A stretch of 64,000 nt of DNA from Myotis daubentonii (taxonomy: Eukaryota; Chordata; Mammalia; Chiroptera; Vespertilionidae), in contig NC_081844.1 in NCBI RefSeq assembly GCF_963259705.1, positions 48,779,501 to 48,843,500 of the forward strand. The letters run 5' to 3'. Each line of letters opens with the position of its first letter. The stretch's first letter is position 1. Of the stretch, positions 1 through 11,808 are shown piece after piece. The translations under genes were made by a program, and so were the position numbers. The notes beneath the pieces are model-generated. The model had not been told where the DNA came from. It searched no databases and was given only the letters and a program-made list of their open reading frames with translations.

Positions 1-1330
1 TTTTGTTAATATCTGCAAAATAGCTTGTTAGGATAGATCAAGCTGAGTAGAATTGGCATTTTAGTAAAATCAAGTATTTCAATTTATTACTATGGGATAC
101 TTCTCCATTTATTTAATTATTCTTAGTGAATTTTTGTGGCTTTCCACATATCAATCTTAGATAGATTTTGTGAGGTATATACATAAAAAATTATTTTTTC
201 ATTCAAATGATATCATTTTGTAATTTCAAATACCAATTGTTCATCAGTGGTACATAGGAAGGCAATCATATTGATCACTTTGCATATTGATCTTGTATAC
301 TGAAATCTTGCTATACTCACTTATTAGTTACAGGCCTTTTTAAAAAATAGATATTCTTAGAGTTTTCCACATAGGCATTATTGCACCTGAAAAAAAGCAT
401 TTCTACCTTTTCTTTGTATAAATTGTATACCTTTCATTTATTTTTTTTTTCTTATTGCATTAGGTAGAACTTTCAGTACTATGTTGAATGAGAGTGATAA
501 GAAAGGACATCCTTGTCTTTTTCTCAATTTTTGTGAAAAAGTCTTCAGACTTTCACCAAAGACTTTTATAGTACCCTTATTTATCCTTTTAATCTTCATG
601 GGCTCAGTATTAATGACCTCTCTGTTATTTCCGATATTGCTAATGTGTTATCTTTTCACTCATTTTCCTTGTTGGTTAGACTAAAGATCAATTATTTGTA
701 TTGACTTTTTCTATAAATGAAAATTAAATAATGCTGGTTAATGGTGCTCTTAGGTCATGTATAACTTTAGTGATTTTCTGCCTACTGATCTTAACTGTAA
801 ATGATAGGGAAATGTGGACGTACCCAATTATGTCAATGGATTTATCTATTTTTATCAATTTTCCTATGTTTTGAAGCTGAAGCTGTGTTATCAGGGGCAT
901 AAATGTTTAGGATTGTTATGTCTTTTTGCAGAACTAACCTCTTAATCAATATGCAATGCCCCTTTTAACATCTTTCATCTTAAGTATGCTTTGTCTGAAA
1001 TTAGTAGAGATACTCCAGCTTTATTTCATTGTTAGCATGGTGTATATTTCTCCATCACTTTACTTTGAACCTAAGTCTTTATATTTAAAGTGGGATTCTT
1101 GTAGAAAATATCTAACTATCTTGCTTTTTTATAATTAAATCTAACTTCTTTTATTTGGTGTATTTAGACCATTTGTGTAAAAAAAATATTGATATACTTA
1201 GACTAATACCTGCCATGTTTGTGTTTTTATGGGTTGCCTTCTCTTCTTCCTTCTCTGGTTTGCCTTGATATTTTATATGATTTCATTTATGTCCTCTCTT
1301 AGTCTGTCAATTGTACTTCTTTGAAACTGT
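1..1330 (-). mobile_element. Old L1 fragment, antisense (ORF2 reverse-transcriptase side)
   Basis: The + strand reads as the reverse complement of mammalian L1. Around 455-560 it carries the familiar antisense text (tttcagtactatgttgaatg, then catccttgtctttttct) from the ORF2 reverse-transcriptase region, and 990-1100 matches antisense L1 sequence commonly found 5' of it. Reading left to right runs 3' to 5' along the element. It is heavily diverged and no intact frame remains. Start lies outside the window; the right end is approximate. The subfamily cannot be fixed by eye. Confidence 0.6.
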
Positions 1331-1640
1331 GTTTTTTTTTTTGTTTTTTTGCTGATAAAAGGTCATTTTATTATTTGCTCTGAGTCCAAGATATAATTTT
1401 GCTGTGTATGTAGGCTGTAAACTTGAAATTTGTATAGATAACTTTTATGTAGACAAATGGTTGGCCATGGGGAAGGAGAGGGTCATAATGTAAATTTCAT
1501 TGTTAGCAGGGTTTCTTCAGGGACAAAGAACATTGTATATGAATGAATAGTACTTTCTTAAATTTAAATTAATTTTTAAAGCTAATGTTGATGCTGTCCT
1601 TGTGCTTACAATAACCATTTTAACTAATCTAAATCCATCT
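1331..1640. other. T-rich and unassigned DNA between L1 pieces
   Basis: A T-rich run near 1331-1350 is followed by about 290 bases that I cannot assign to a repeat or gene. It separates two antisense L1 blocks and may be a diverged part of the same L1. Confidence 0.4.
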
Positions 1641-2450
1641 TCAATCATTGTGTTAGTTTTTCTACTGTTTGCGTATACCTAGTGTGTTTCTTTATGGTGT
1701 TTTATTTTGTATTTATTCTGCTTGATATTCTCTGAGCTTCTTGTATCTGTGGTTTGATGTGTGTCATTACTTCAAATATTTCTTTTGTCTTTCTTTTCCT
1801 TCTGGCATTCCAATTCAACACATGTTATACCTTTAGATATTGTTCCTCAGTAGTTAGGTGTTCTGTTCTATGTTTTGTTTTTTTTTTATCTCATTGAATT
1901 TTAGTTTCAGAAGTTTCTGTGGACTTATTTTAAGCTCACTTATTCTTTCTTCACCATGTAAAATCTATTGCTTAGCCCACCAAACACATTTTTATTTGAC
2001 AATATTTTTTATTTCTAGCATTTCCTTTTAATTCTTTCAGAGAGACCCTATTTACATACCCATTTGTTGTCTGTGTTCTATGTGTTCCACTAGAGAATTT
2101 ATTAAATTCATCTTAGTTATTTTAAATTTCCAGTCACATGATTCCAAATATCTGCCATATCTGAGTCTGGTTCTGATATTTTCTTTGCCTCCTCAGGCCC
2201 CTATTTCCTTGCATTTAATTTTTTGTTGCTGTTGTTAAAAACTGGGCATGATATATCTAGTAACAAAGATTCTTTCCTTAATCGAACTTTAGTCAGGCTC
2301 CTCTTAATCTTTTTCCCAACTGGGCCTAGCCTTTGACTTCCATTATCCACCCCCATTTTTTCCCCTATTTGCAAGATTCCAATTAAGTTGGTTTAGCCAG
2401 AATACTCCACCCTCAAAATCTCATGAAATCCCTCATCATTCTCCACCATC
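1641..2450 (-). mobile_element. Old L1 fragment, antisense (5' UTR/ORF1 side)
   Basis: The text around 1720-1760 (gagcttcttgtatctgtggt) and the following C/T-rich run are the antisense of the 5' portion of older mammalian L1s. It lies to the right of the ORF2-derived block, as expected for one antisense element read 3' to 5'. No intact frame is present and the boundaries are approximate. Confidence 0.55.
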
Positions 2451-2479
2451 CCCCAGGTGATATCTGATTACTCTGGCCT

Positions 2480-3105
2480 GCCTTCAGGAGGCCAGACTGG
2501 AAGAAAATATTTTCAAATTTCATACCTGATAAGGGACTTTTACCCAAACTATCTAAAGAACTTTCAATATTTAGCAATAAGAGAACAAGCAATTCAATTT
2601 AAAAATTGGCAATTTAAATGTCGAAAACTGATACTTAACAAAAAAAAGGAATGGCAAATAAAGACATGAAAAGATGCTCAATATAATTATTTATTAGAAA
2701 AACAAATATTAAAACAATCGTGATAAGCACTGCATTCCAAATAGAATACCTAAGGTGAAAGAGCTCATCATACCAAGTATTGGATAGGATGTGGAGGAAT
2801 TCAATTTCTGATATATTGCACATGAAAATGTAACTAAGTGCACAATGCCTTTGGAAAGCATTTATGAAATAGTCTATACTAAAATGTAGTGACATAAAAA
2901 GCAGTGGTTATCTTGGGATGGGAATCATGAAGGGGACGGTGGAAATGCAAATATAGACTTTGGGGGGTGATGGATACATTCATTATCTCAATTATAATGA
3001 TGGCTTAACATGTATTAAATGTCAAATTGCACATTTTAAGCATGTGCAGTTTAATTTGTGTCTATTAAACCTTAACAAAACTATTTTTAAAAAGAAAAAT
3101 TATAT
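2480..3105 (+). mobile_element. L1 3' end, sense (ORF2 C-terminus, 3' UTR, A-rich tail)
   Basis: From 2520 the sequence follows the sense L1 ORF2 end (ctgataagggacttttaccc, then aaagacatgaaaagatgctc near 2660). It continues into an L1MB/MC-like 3' UTR at 2900-3090 and an A-rich tail near 3091-3105. Stops and indels are frequent, so it is a dead copy. It abuts an antisense L1 on its left, so the pair may be one twin-primed (inverted) insertion or two separate ones. Confidence 0.65.
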
Positions 3106-5519
3106 ATGGAACTACAACATTTGTAATTCAGTTAGTCTACTACTTGAGCCAATAACAGCTTAAATAAATGAGGATTTTATGTTTTTTCCCAGTGTAGGCA
3201 TTTCAGGATTCCATGCATTCATTAATGTAGTAGGCCTCTTAAATTTTTCTGTTCAATGGTTATTAGTGTTGAGCTTTTACCTTATAGGCTCAGAAATATA
3301 CCTCTACATCCAGGAATCAGGAGCATGTCGTAGGCAAATCAAAAAAAGAAAAGTAAATAAAAAAGAGGAGAAGCCTTTGTCAGCTGACCCTGTTTTCAAC
3401 AGGTATTCCCATTTTGTTCAGCTCTTTGCCAAAAGCTCATCCTATGGCAATCGCTCTCAAGAGAGAGTCTGTGAAATATAGCTTTCATTTTCTTTGCTTA
3501 GATTTACACATTGGCTCTTCAAACTAAATTGAGGTTTTTATAGTTTCTATTAGTAATGAATAAGGCTCAAATGGATATTGGATTGATAACTAGCAGAGTG
3601 TGCCAGAGGCATCAATAGTCCCTTTCACAAGTTTGGGTACAAGAAAGAGAAAAGTTCTCAAGATCAGGAATTCTCCATTCCCAACTGCCTCAATTCTGAC
3701 AGCAGTTATGTATGTGCACCACAAAGGATAAATGATTATGTGAGTTGAGGCAAAAGGAAGTGAGTGATGTCTCATGTAGCCTGTTACATATAGAAGAAAT
3801 ATAGAGTACCTCCACCCAAGTGACTAGATAGCAGAGTGCCCCACACAGTAGATGTGGTCCCCCAATCTTATGTTCCATTAAAAAAAAAAAAGCCAGAATA
3901 CACATCAGAGTGGCATACACTACCTCTCTAGCCAGTGTCCAAAGAGACATGTTGAGAGTTCTGAAGGGAAATATCAAGTGAGAAGATGCACTAAATGAAT
4001 GAAAACAGGCATTACCATGCTTGGAACAAGTAATTTAACAAATGATAGAAATTATGCATATTGGAATTGAACTGATCTCCATTGGCTCTTTTTTTGTTTA
4101 TTGGTAAAGTGGAATACTTTCTTACTTTCTAAATATTTTTAAATATGTACTCTAAAGTCCTAAGAACCATGTTGAAATATGCATGCTATTCAATATTAAA
4201 AAAAATCTTTTTTGAAATTCAGAGAAAATGAAATGTCATAATGAAAAAGGTGCTACAAACAACTATATCGATGATAAAATTATTACCAGCCAGAAGTTAT
4301 AAATTTTATATCATATAATTCTATTTAATTTATGCCAATATATTTATAAGAGCATTTTATATGGAATGAACAATTTTTAAGAAGTTATAAATGATCAAAA
4401 TTGGACCAAGAATAAGTAGAAAGACCTTAGTAAAGCAATGATTGTGCAAAGCAGTTGGAACGAAAATCTAGGATCTTACATCTGAGGTCCAGATCATTTT
4501 CTGGAAGCAGCTTGCCAACTGTCATAAATGGATAGATCAATGTTCTATAAAATACTCCCCAATATGAAAAAGTTTATTATTCCCAAAGAGATAAGATAGT
4601 CAATAAATTTAACCACTTTTGAGGTATAAATATGATCAGAATATGATACCTTAAGAAATTAGAGAATTGTCACACACAGTTATAATTCTCACTTTCAGAA
4701 ATAGCTTAAAGAGATTGCAGGCATTTATTCATTTATTAAGGTTTGTTTGAATCTAAAATTGCAAATGAACTTAGAGACAAGTTTCAGGCTTTTCTATAGG
4801 ATAGTCTAAGATACAAATTTATTTTTTCTTGAGCTGAAAAAAATAGATTTGAAAGGAAAATGTATTTGTTTCCAGATGAGTTTGCTATGAATTTTTTTAT
4901 TCTTTTATTTACAGGATGTTAAAGACTGCAATTTCTCTAACTGGTATAACTTTCTAGCAGGGGACAATGATAACTGTGAGGTTTGCTAGTATTATTTATA
5001 ACAAGTACAGCCTTGTAAAAGACTTTGAGTGAGTGTAAATGAACCATATCAGATTTGCTTAGTAAAGTTGTGCTAATGCATCTTGAAATCTGTGGTATGT
5101 CTTTGTTAAACCCAATGAGGAGGAAATAGTGCATGTCATCTCTGATCTTAATTTGAGAATGAATGTAATAGTGTTATGAATGCAGAGGTTGCTTTGTATT
5201 TGGTGACACATACAAATATTTTGTAAAGGCTCATTACAGTTTGCTTGGCATTGATTTATTAATGTGGTGAAAATGAAATAATCTTAAATAGCAATATTTG
5301 ATGGGCAATCATGTAGGAAAACAGAACAACTGGAGATAGCAGCAGCAAATATTGTCCGGTTTCAAAAGTCAAAAGAAACCAGAAAAATAATAGTTGGTAG
5401 ATAACACATAGAATGTCAGAATGGATATAATCTTATTTATACTCCTGATACAGATGTAGGTTTTCCTTCACTAAAGGTAGAACTGACAGCTAAAACCGGT
5501 TCATTTTAAAATTTTACGA
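3106..5519. other. No gene or recognised repeat
   Basis: AT-rich DNA with short open frames on both strands. The longest, 100 codons at 3179-3481, shows no domain, no convincing splice context and no codon bias. Nothing further is supported. Confidence 0.5.
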
Positions 5520-5990
5520 ATATTTTGAACAAACGCATGTCTAATTTGCTTTTGCCAAGTAACCCTACCACCAGCAATGAAAGGAAGATTCCATGTTTCC
5601 ACATTCTATCTAATGCTTAGTATTGCTTTTAGTGTATATACCATCTTTATGGTGTGAAAATTAAATTGGTGTTGCTTTCAGTTTCATGTCCTAGAATACC
5701 AAGTTAGATGAGCAGTTTTATGCATATTTAATGTTAACAAATATGAATTTTTAGTTCTACAATTTGACTAACTTTTTATTTGTTTGTATTTTTTAACCAT
5801 TTAAAAAATAGCTTTTCTGTATTCTGAATACCAATTCTTTGTTAAATTTTCCAGATACTAATATAGCACTTCACATTGGCCCTTGCACTTTAAATTAGTT
5901 TTTCATACCTTTGGCCATGCCTGTGTTTGCTCAATTTTAAGAAAGTTCAATATATCCCTTTTTCTTTTACTTTTTACTATTTTTTAACTT
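5520..5990 (-). mobile_element. Diverged L1 ORF2 3' fragment, antisense
   Basis: The layout follows antisense L1 ORF2 end: ccctaccaccagcaatgaaa near 5566, then ctgaataccaattctttgtt near 5824. It is very diverged and boundaries are approximate. Confidence 0.5.
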
Positions 5991-6339
5991 TTTTTAGTCA
6001 AGTAAGTGCTTCTAAAATGTAAGAAGAAACCCTACAATGGATAATAAAGGGATCAATGCATCACAGGGCTAACAAGTCAAGAATACAAAGAACATTTACA
6101 AACTACAGAAATGGTTTTCTGAGATTTTTTGTTTTATTTTTTGCCATATAAAAAATATGTTGAGGATGTAAACAAAATACCTTTTTTAATAGCCACGTTT
6201 GATAGCATTTCCCTGAGTGACAATACTGCCTGAGACACCCCAACCCCATCCATTTCCCCAAATGCCTTACTCATTAAAGTATTTTATCCTGCTTCTCACA
6301 GATACAAATAAGGCTAGCTCCTCCCCCTGGCCCCAATTT

Positions 6340-7198
6340 TGTTGTTGTAGTAAGAACACTTAACATGAGATTTATACTCTTGACAAAATTTTAAGTGGTC
6401 AATGCAGTATCATTAATTATAGACACAATAGTGTACAGCAAATCTCTAAAACTTACCTTGCAAAACTGAAACTTTTTGCCCATTGAATAGCAACTTCCCA
6501 TTTCTTCCTCTCACCAGCCCTAGGTAAGCAATATTCCACTCCCTATGTCTATGAGTTTGTCTATTTTAGATACCTCCTAAAAGTGAAATTATATTGTATT
6601 TGTCATTCTGTGCCTGGCTTATTTTATTTAGCACAATGTCTTCCAGTTTCACCCACCTTGTCACATATAGTGATCTTTTTTTAAAGACAGAATAATATTC
6701 CATATCATGTACTTATTGCATTATCTTTATCCCGCCATCCACTGATGGACATTTGGATTGTTTCTTGGCTATTGTTCACAATACTGCAAGGAAGGTGTTA
6801 GTGCAGAAATCTCTTTGAGATCCTGATTTCAATTCTTCTGCATTCCCAAAAGAGGGATTGTGGAATCATAAATAGTTCTATGTTCAATTTTTGGGGAACC
6901 TCCCTATTATTTTATATAGCAGTTGCACCATTTTACATTCCCAATAGTGTACAACTTCTCCATTTTGTTACCAACATCTGTTAGCTCTTATCTTTTATAG
7001 TAACCATGCTAACCTATGTGAAGTGATATCTCTTTGTAGTTTTCATTTGCATTTCTGTGATGATTAGTGATGCTGAGTATCTTTTCATATACTTGTTGGG
7101 CAATTGTATGCCTCATTGCTTTTTCTTTATTATTTGTGCTTCTTAGTACTTTTTTAAAGAAATTGACCCAAGATGAATTAATGGAGTTTTTCATATGC
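6340..7198 (-). mobile_element. L1 3' UTR and ORF2 C-terminal part, antisense
   Basis: From 6356 (acacttaacatgagatttat) the + strand is antisense L1 3' UTR. It then runs into antisense ORF2 at 6600-7100, with markers such as ccactgatggacatttggat near 6738 and tttgcatttctgtgatgatt near 7045. The short minus-strand frame at 7009-7194 is a decayed shadow of ORF2, not a gene. The element is truncated at its 5' side near 7198. Confidence 0.7.
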
Positions 7199-7415
7199 GT
7201 TTTCTAATACTTTTTAAGTTTTGCTTTTGATAATTAAGCTTTAAGTACATCTAGCATATTTTTACACATAAGGTACAATGGTAATGTTGAGTGTAAAATA
7301 TAAAGAACTTAATAAAAGTGTCAACACAGAAAGAAAAAGCACAACACAATGTGTTGTTAATATTATAAAGCAAAAGTTATTCCTAAAATTATCAGCATAA
7401 AGAAAGAGGGTGGTT

Positions 7416-7628
7416 GCCCTAACCAGTTTGGATCAGTGGATAGAGTGTCAGCCTGAGGACTGAAGGGTCCCAGGTTCGATTCCGGTCAAGGGCATGTACC
7501 TTGGTTGCGGGCACATCCCCAGTGGGGAGTGTGCAGGAGGCAGCTGATTGATGTTTCTCTCTCATCGATGTTTCTAACTCTCCCTCTCCGCTCCTCTCTG
7601 TAAAAAATCAATAAAAATATATTTAAAA
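7416..7628 (+). mobile_element. VES SINE (tRNA-derived), sense
   Basis: The head gccctaaccagtttggatca is followed by a Pol III B box (ggttcgattcc near 7472), a body ending in C/T-rich text, and a tail with aatcaataaaaatat. A direct repeat of about 15 bp with one mismatch, aaagaaagagg(g/a)tgg, flanks it at 7399-7413 and 7629-7643. This full-length VES is diagnostic of vespertilionid bats. Confidence 0.93.
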
Positions 7629-7643
7629 AAAGAAAGAGGATGG

Positions 7644-8149
7644 GGTTAGGGAAAAATGGAAAGATGTAGTGAGAGATTATAGGCTGGCTGTCCATGTTAC
7701 TAAAGGTACAAAAAGATAAAGCAGAGAAAAAAAAATAGTGAAGTAATGCAATTCCCAATGATTCTAGAATTCACATTTGTTTTAACATTTTAACGTCTCT
7801 GGCAGTTTTTCTCTTTCTTAATAGTACACAAAATATGGTGTGACTTAGAGTCAACAGCATCTTAGATTTGATGAAGCACTTTAATAAGATTTTCCTAGAG
7901 CTGGAAAGAGCACAGATATTTACATTAATAAGCCCCACTGACTGCCGAATAGGAACAATGGTTAAAGATATATAGGTAGACAGATCATGGTAAAATGTCA
8001 GAGACCCAAAAATCAATCAATGCAGGGACGAAAATCAACGGAACCAAGAAGTAAAGAGAATGAGACCAACATCATTTTAATCAACAGCTTTGGAATATGG
8101 AAAGAGTAAATCAACACTTTCGAAACAAACCTAAAATAATTTTGGACAA
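7644..8149. other. No gene or recognised repeat
   Basis: AT-rich sequence with only short frames. The minus-strand frames here include VES sequence or lack any recognisable domain. Confidence 0.5.
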
Positions 8150-9150
8150 AGGGAAGACTTTGTGAAGACACAGGGAGGTGATGGCCATCTGTAAGCTAAG
8201 GGGTGGGGCCTCTGAAGAAAACATCACTGCTGGCATCTTGGTCTCAGACTCCGTACTGAACTGTGTGGGAAATAAGGGTCGATAGCTTTAGCCAGCTGGT
8301 CTGTGGTTTTTGTTATGGCAGCCCAGCTGACTAGCACAGAAGTGGGAGTCCAGGAAGGAGGGGGAAGGGGGCGTGGCCCATGAGGCCCCTCTAGGCAAGG
8401 CTGTAGAGCTGGCATTGGCCCAGTGCTTTCTGGGTGGACAGGGACACAGCTGTCCACCATGGCAGCCTCTGCAGGTGTCTGCTGTAGAGGGGGACAAGCC
8501 CAGGATGCCCCAGGCACCAGGTGCCCTGAGCCACCCTCCTCTGAGTGTCCGGGCTCAGATCTCTGAGGGAGCCTGACAGGTTGGCACAGCCAATGTCAAT
8601 CCACAGAAGGGGCAGGAGTGTCCTTCCACCTGCGCTGTGGAAAGCATCCGCCATGACCTTCAGCCAGATTAGTTGGCAAAACAGCTTTCCTCAAAGGGGC
8701 CTTGTGGATTTTAATTCTGTGAATAGACACCACGACCTTTGCTTTCTCGGTTAATCAGCAGGCGGTTTCTCCACTGGGCAGGTGGGCTGCCAACCAGCCA
8801 GGGCCCTCTCTCCTCCGTGGGGGGAGAACACAAGGTTTCCAGGGAGGGCTGCGCACTGAAGTTCAGGCAGGTGGAGTGGGGTTGGTGCCCTTTCAGGGTC
8901 AGAGACATGGGTCTGTAGGGCTGTCAAATCCTCAGCTTGGAGGCTGGACTCCCTGCACAGGACCTTCCACGGCTCCTATCAGTGCCCAGGAGACAGCCAG
9001 CCCGTCCCCAGCCGCATGCACATCTCACCCAGCTGGCCTTGCTGCGTCTGAGGTTTTCCTGCCACCCCTAAGCCCCCCACCCTCACCCCCCTGTTCACCT
9101 TTCACCAGGAACACTTATTATTGTGCGACTGTAGACTTCGGAATGTTGTA
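8150..9150. other. Unexplained GC-rich block
   Basis: About 1 kb is visibly GC-rich and holds roughly 18 CpGs, against an AT-rich background. Its left edge (about 8210-8275) resembles the 3' part of an MLT1/MaLR LTR in sense orientation (gcatcttggtctcagactcc, then gtgtgggaaataag). The remainder matches no repeat I recognise. Several overlapping frames of 65-97 codons occur on both strands, as expected from GC-rich DNA with few stops, and none shows a domain. It could be a decayed CpG island, an old retroelement piece, or a regulatory region. Confidence 0.4.
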
Positions 9151-10346
9151 GTGAGTAACGTGTTAATACTTTCCTTGTTCTTGGTAAAATGAAAGATTGG
9201 TAGTTGTACTAAGGCTCTGTAAGCGACAGGTAGCTAGTGGTCCCACACACATTGCTTGTAATTTTAGCCGAAAGCAGATGCATTAGGTTTTCTGGCTGCC
9301 TCGTGTGGGGTTATCAAGAGTGGAGGCACAATTCCTTCAGCTTTTGAAAGAGTGGATGGAAGCATGTGGACTTGTCAGGAAACATTGGCCTGGCCAGTCC
9401 AGTTCCCTTTGGTCTTAGAATGTTCTGGGGTTTCAGCTGCCCTCCTTCTTTGTCCCCTGAGCCTTATTCTGCCCCCACCAGGCTCTCTTTATTATCAAGC
9501 ATAAATGAAGTGGCGTAAATGGAGAGTTATAAGTAATTGAGAAAAAAAAGTTTTATCTTTTAGCTCATTTAATTTCACGTATTTCTTTTTCATATGCATA
9601 TAAATATTGTATTTATTCTTTTTACTTCGTCACCCAAACTTTTTCTATTTCCTAGATTGCTTAAGGAGAAAACATTGTTTTAATTATAACTTTATTTCCC
9701 TAGTAACCCAGCAAATATCTAAATCATAATCTACAACTTAAACAGTGAAATATTTTTAATTAAATATATCAAATAAGAATCACCAGTCTCTAAAACCTTT
9801 TAATGATCTAAGCATTTTAATGACAATTTTCAATTAACTTCCATCTAAATATTTATTCTGAAATTGCTTTCTCTCAAAAAAACATTAGTCAGGATAAAAT
9901 GTAAATGTTTTACTAATCAATGTGGACATAGCTGTTTTATTAAACTACCTGTACTTTTAAATTATTAAACTATTTTTCTTTGAGTCCACTGAAGAGGTTC
10001 AGTATACAGACCCCATCATATGGTATATTGATTTTATGAGCTAGCTTTATTTCAAGCACTGGCTCAAGAGAAAAATCTTTCTGAGCAGGAACCAGCCACG
10101 TTTAAAATGAGTGCTTGGTTTAAACCCATGTCTGAATCAGATTTACAGATATTTCTGATCCTGCTTCTTTAAACATAGTTTCATTGAAGCTAAAAACCAT
10201 ATGCTGGTATAATAACTTCAAATTTTATTTGTAATGGCAAAGAAAAATATAATATTATAACAGAAAGAAAAGAGAGTTTATGTCTAAAATGTGTATGTGT
10301 TGCTATATTAAGGATATTACATCCCAGCGAATAAAAATAAAATGGA
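9151..10346. other. AT-rich DNA, possible conserved noncoding sequence
   Basis: No gene or transposon is visible. The part at 9150-9700 contains homeodomain-type cores (tttaattataa near 9679) and resembles conserved noncoding DNA in texture, but conservation cannot be tested here. Confidence 0.3.
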
Positions 10347-10574
10347 GCCCTGGCCAGGTTGCTTGGTTGATTGGAGTGTTGACCTGTACTTCAAAAGGGT
10401 TCTGGTTTGATTCCTAGTCAGGGCACATACCTAGGTCCCATCCCTGTTGAGGATGAGTACAGAAAGCAACCAATTGATGTTTCTCTCTTGCATTGCTCTC
10501 TCTTGCTCGCTCTCTTTTCCTCTCTCCCTAAATCATTTTTTAAAAATCCTCTGGTGAGAATTAAAAATAATAAT
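10347..10574 (+). mobile_element. VES SINE, older sense copy
   Basis: It begins gccctggccaggttgcttgg and has a degraded B box (ggtttgattcc near 10404). The usual caattgatgtttctctctt body follows, then a tail ending cctctggtgagaattaaaaa. Divergence is higher than in the 7416 copy and no clean TSD was found. Confidence 0.85.
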
Positions 10575-11552
10575 AGTAATAATTAAATGGAAATAAACTA
10601 TTAAGACTCATGCAACTAACTTATAGCATTTCTATTAAAAAAATAAAAGATTAAGATAACATAATATGCATTGTCTATAAAAAACTAAGCCAGATTATAA
10701 AGAAATGTGATAGTAGACCATTATTCCTGTACTTAGACATTAATATTTTGTATTATTCTTCTGCATACACAGTGTTTTGAACTACCATTGGAAAAAGAGA
10801 CAGTTATTCACTAATATAAATAGCACAGGCATGTCTGGGGAATGGTACTAGAAGTGATTATGTAAATCACAGATGTATATAAGAGGATCATAATTACTGT
10901 TAATTATTTAGGTTGAAGGCGAAACAAAAAATAAAGTTAGAGTTGGCAATTACAGAAAATCCAATGTGTGTTTGAAATATTTGAAATAGTTGCTGTCATT
11001 AAAAGGTATACTAAATAGCAAATATGTTTTATAAGGGTGTATAAATAATATTATTTTAACTTTTTTGCCAATATAAATTATTTTCCTTTATTACCAAATA
11101 ACTTTCAACCAATTTTTAAAAGAGCATTTTATTTTTAGGTATCAAGGACTTTGTTAGTTTCTGATGTAGAGAAATGGTTCTAATTTTTCAACCTGGAGAA
11201 CAGTGTTTGCTGTAGGACATTGCTAACTGCTCTTTAGTAGGTAAAGCACATACAGAAATTTTTATGACTCAGAGAGGAAATGATGAGGGCTGTTTTGTTG
11301 TTCTTTTAACTTATTAAGCTAGATAGTTTTTTATCCTTTAATCTGTTTATATATTGTATTACATTGATAGAATAGTCTAATTTATATCTGTCTTCAGTGC
11401 TTTCTTGCATCTATGATCATAGTGAAGCATCCATCTTATATAAAAACTGCTGTTTGAAATTTTAACCCTACTATTTCTGGCTTAAATAATAAGGAAAATA
11501 AGACTATTACCATTTCAGAGAGGCCATTAAACCTTCCCCAGACAAAGTTATC
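10575..11552. other. No gene or recognised repeat
   Basis: AT-rich sequence with no supported feature. Confidence 0.5.
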
Positions 11553-11808
11553 AGTGCTGGCGTCAGGCCAAGCCTTTGGTTGAGGTCTCAAAGTGCCAGC
11601 ACATAGGGCCCTTTAAAAACTTGCAAAGAGAACCGGAAAAAACCCCATATTGGGGAGACAAAGAGGATAAAATAGTATAAATACAGGTAACTTCCTGTGT
11701 GATTTCACCCAGAATTTGAGAGATATTTTCCTCTGGGTCTGCACATAATAAATGTAACTCCATCTCTCTAAGTGTTGCTTGGTTCTTCTCCGGTTTGTCT
11801 GTAACAAT
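11553..11808 (+). mobile_element. Possible LTR-like fragment
   Basis: The stretch has LTR-like order: a TATA-like tataaata near 11675, an AATAAA signal near 11748 followed by a U5-like segment, and a CA end at 11808. It starts TG at 11553. No TSD was found and no internal retroviral sequence adjoins it, so this is tentative. The two minus-strand frames of 64-66 codons here are probably incidental. Confidence 0.35.

Noticed and set aside
3179..3481. 100-codon plus-strand protein
   Set aside because: No domain, no homology recognised and no splice or promoter context; length is within chance for this composition.
7416..7500. Functional tRNA gene
   Set aside because: A and B boxes are present because VES SINEs derive from a tRNA; the sequence does not fold as a complete tRNA and continues into a SINE body and A-rich tail.
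8224..9151. Several overlapping frames in the GC-rich block
   Set aside because: They occur in multiple frames on both strands at once, as expected from base composition, with no domain or splice context.
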